The translations under genes and the position numbers were made by a program. Positions 19,096 to 20,978 of a stretch of 20,978 nt of DNA are shown here, one piece after another. The notes under the pieces are model-generated. The model saw only the letters and a list, made by a program, of their open reading frames with translations, searched no databases and was not told the DNA's origin. The stretch covers positions 28,726-49,703 of the forward strand of contig NW_003156241.1 in the NCBI RefSeq assembly GCF_000003605.2. The letters run 5' to 3'. Every line of letters begins with the position of its first letter. Position 1 is the stretch's first letter. The DNA comes from Saccoglossus kowalevskii. Lineage: Eukaryota; Hemichordata; Enteropneusta; Harrimaniidae.

Positions 19096-19923
19096 TTTAT
19101 TATAACCTTAATGAAAGAAAATTTGACAAGTCTTTCTACACATGTAGAAGGAAATAAAGCCTTTTTTTCACAAACGTATATACCGGTACTTCATGTGTAA
19201 AATACATTGCGTACTCAATACTGCACGAGCCTTTTTAAAATCAAAACAATTCAACATGTGATTATGTGAAGTGATTTGTAGGGACTAAATTTTGTAAAAG
19301 TCAGTGAAATGAAAAAAATACAATTTCTATGCTTCGATGCAAGGATACAAAAGTCAAATACTGTACGATCATGAAGGTATGAACTTAATATAAATTTGAA
19401 ATGATAATCTAATTGATCGTAATGTCTCAGTAGATGTACACCAGAAATATTAAATCCTACTGTGATCAGTAACCTTAAACTACGGTAATCAAAATAAGTT
19501 TTACAATTTAATAATTTTCACCAAACTATAGTGTTCAAAATATCTGCAATCAATTAATTATTTTTTTTTTTAAATCTTTGATGTTGTCTTTGTAAATTGA
19601 CAATGAGGAAGGATAATGGGATTTTCCAAAATGAAAATTTCTTCTATGGATTTATATGTAACAAACAAAGGTCTTCTGTGGTATTTTTTTTATAAATTTC
19701 CAAAAAAATGCTCAAACCTTCTTGAAAGCGAGTGTATAATTAATTAATTCTGAATAAATTAAAAAATATTAATAATGTGCACTGTATATGAATAAGCAAA
19801 GAATGATAAGACCGTTCTGTGCTTTCAATTCATACTGGTAAGCTGAACAATACCTACAATATTGTAAATGTCTAAATAAACAGATTGCAAGAAATATACA
19901 TAACAAGACTCTTCTTTCTGGAG
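19096..19923 (-). other. BLOC1S2: Probable BLOC1S2 3' UTR region with candidate polyadenylation signal
   Basis: No coding potential. On the minus strand an ATTAAA lies near 19512-19507 and an AATAAA at 19101-19096. Either could end the BLOC1S2 transcript; the sequence does not decide between them. Confidence 0.3.
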
Positions 19924-19955
19924 TTACCTCTTCTCAAGTTGTTTAAATTTCAATT
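19924..19955 (-). CDS. BLOC1S2: BLOC1S2 terminal coding exon ([10 protein letters not shown]-stop)
   Basis: Only 32 coding nt. After TTCCCAG the exon begins AATTGAAATT; the G left by the preceding exon makes GAA, giving [10 protein letters not shown] and TAA at 19926-19924. Human ends EAKYKKLEKR. The exact fit of frame, length and C-terminal residues confirms both the exon and the GC-AG intron. Confidence 0.9.
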
Positions 19956-20978
19956 CTGGGAATGAAAAATCAAGAAGAAAAATCATTATATTATAGTAAG
20001 TGACTGCAGTGGTATAAGAACTATGATCTTATAACTGAAGTTGTATATGAACTGTGATATAAACACTGCGATGATATATGAACTCCAACCAAATTATATA
20101 TGGTATATGAAATATGACAGTGGAGTACAAACTATGAGACTTGCCTAATCTTTTTGAATATGCATCCAGTCTGTAAGCAGCTTGCTCTAAATTTGCAACA
20201 CTCTCTTCCACTTGATCTATCTGGTCCAAGTAGGGCTGTAAACTTTTAACTGCAATAAAAAACATGTTTGTTTTTTTAAGTCGTACTGGACACAACATGC
20301 AGTGAACGTTTATGCTACACCTAGACAGCTAAAATATTTCATTCTCCAGGTATCTGCATTGTGTTAGTATAAATATATGCCATGTCGCATAACATATGAC
20401 TGTATTTTCAGAATAGTCACCTGATTCATCACATTTGCACCGCCTTATTATCCCCCCCCCCAAATAATGATTCATCCCTTGCAATTTATCATTGAGGTTC
20501 TGCATAGATTTGCTACATTTAACACCCACTTCATCCTTATTGTCTCTTCAATACAATTATGGTTCATCGCTTGCACCCCCCCAATACAATTATGATTCAT
20601 CCCTTGCATCCCCAATACAATTATGATTCATCCCTTGCACCCCCAATACAATTATGATTCATTCCTTGCACCCCCCCTAATACAATTATGATTCATCCCT
20701 CAACCCGTTAATTACATTTATCATTCAAGTTCTGCATGGACGTTGCTATATTTGACGTAATCGTTCTCATGTCACCGTATTTTTGAATAGTCACTTGATT
20801 CATCTTCTCAAGTAATTTATAATCTTCAGCAGTTGCTATGAAAAAAAAAAAGAGTAACATTTCCATCATTATTGGAGAGAAAAGTTTCAGTGGTATCTGT
20901 TGTGTAAGTTGGTGACTTTTGTCGGATTTGGAGGTGGATTTTTTATTGGAAATTTTGAAACTATTCCTAGAACTGAGT
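19924..20978 (-). CDS. BLOC1S2: BLOC1S2 (BLOC-1/BORC subunit 2), 3' portion; gene continues past the right edge
   Basis: Three exons are visible on the minus strand: 20835-20716, 20249-20145 and 19955-19924. They encode about 85 C-terminal residues in continuous frame: (x)[20 protein letters not shown], then ...[18 protein letters not shown], then ...[20 protein letters not shown] and LEKR-stop. Human BLOC1S2 has [56 protein letters not shown] and LEKR. The protein is a small coiled-coil subunit shared by BLOC-1 (lysosome-related organelle biogenesis) and BORC (lysosome positioning through Arl8). The human protein is 142 residues, so about the first 55-60 must lie beyond 20978. The first intron is GT-AG and the second is GC-AG. 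Confidence 0.93.
20145..20249 (-). CDS. BLOC1S2: BLOC1S2 penultimate exon (KSLQPYLDQ...DAYSKRL) with GC donor
   Basis: A 105-nt exon after TTATTGCAG. It encodes [20 protein letters not shown] and [14 protein letters not shown], the most conserved part of BLOC1S2 and predicted coiled coil. Homology and frame require the exon to end TTAG|GCAAGT, a GC splice donor with otherwise perfect consensus; no GT placement keeps the protein. Confidence 0.93.
20352..20524 (-). pseudogene. Decayed partial copies of a BLOC1S2 exon inside the next intron
   Basis: Plus-strand 20352-20430 (TCTGCATTG...GAATAGTCACCTGATTCATC) aligns with exon bases about 20733-20802. A second piece, 20484-20524, aligns with 20715-20754 at high identity (ATTTATCATT, GTTCTGCAT, TTGCTA, ATTTAAC). 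Read on the minus strand the second piece still encodes SMQNLNDK, but the GT donor is replaced by TTGCAAGG. Both look like remnants of tandem exon duplication broken up by the 32-bp repeat. Confidence 0.6.
20461..20702. repeat. Tandem repeat of about 32 bp in a BLOC1S2 intron
   Basis: Five units with core AATACAATTATGATTCATCC followed by CTTGCA and a variable C-run lie from about 20549 to 20702. A partial unit is at 20461-20482, separated by other sequence. Length variation is mostly in the C-runs. Confidence 0.88.
20716..20835 (-). CDS. BLOC1S2: BLOC1S2 internal exon ([13 protein letters not shown]...NLNDK)
   Basis: A 120-nt exon between the acceptor TTTCATAG|CAACTGC and the donor AAAT|GTAATT. 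Entry leaves two nt of a codon and exit leaves one T, which joins TT of the next exon to make Phe. The segment aligns without gaps to human TATSEDYKLLENMNKL through NLKDLNQKY. Degenerate copies of parts of this exon lie in the following intron. Confidence 0.92.

Overview
The window is AT-rich, intron-containing animal DNA, crowded with tandem repeats and short inverted-repeat (MITE-like) elements. The encoded proteins and the 7SL RNA are clearly metazoan. They are close to vertebrate orthologues but in a compact non-vertebrate gene structure, so a bilaterian invertebrate is most likely, perhaps marine. The phylum cannot be fixed from the sequence alone.

Layout. About 1-3990 holds no gene I can name: short ORFs, one perfect NRF1-type palindrome, one exon-like segment and a MITE-like element. 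3991-4750 is a 20-unit 37/39-bp tandem array. 6577-12059 (minus strand) is a complete six-exon coding region for NCOA4, the cargo receptor for selective autophagy of ferritin, predicted at 705 residues. Its likely 3' UTR lies below 6577. A predicted untranslated first exon and promoter lie near 15.23-15.42 kb, which would make intron 1 about 3.1 kb and place an exact 12 x 26-bp array inside it. 16039-16337 (plus strand) is an intact 7SL (SRP) RNA gene ending in a T-run. 16344-19923 is intergenic with repeats. 19924 to beyond the right edge (minus strand) is the 3' part of BLOC1S2, with three exons visible, one joined through a GC-AG intron.

How the genes relate. NCOA4 delivers ferritin to lysosomes. 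BLOC1S2 is a subunit of BLOC-1 and BORC, complexes of lysosome-related organelle biogenesis and lysosome positioning. They lie in tandem on the same strand with the 7SL gene between them on the other strand. Any shared regulation is inference.

The most interesting coding observation is inside NCOA4. The C-x5-C-x5-C-x5-C motif has the same spacing as the reported human Fe-S motif. The aromatic-x-x-I...W-L pattern used by human NCOA4 to bind ferritin heavy chain appears here in about six related copies. This suggests a multivalent ferritin-binding tail. I found no evidence for a wholly new multigene system.
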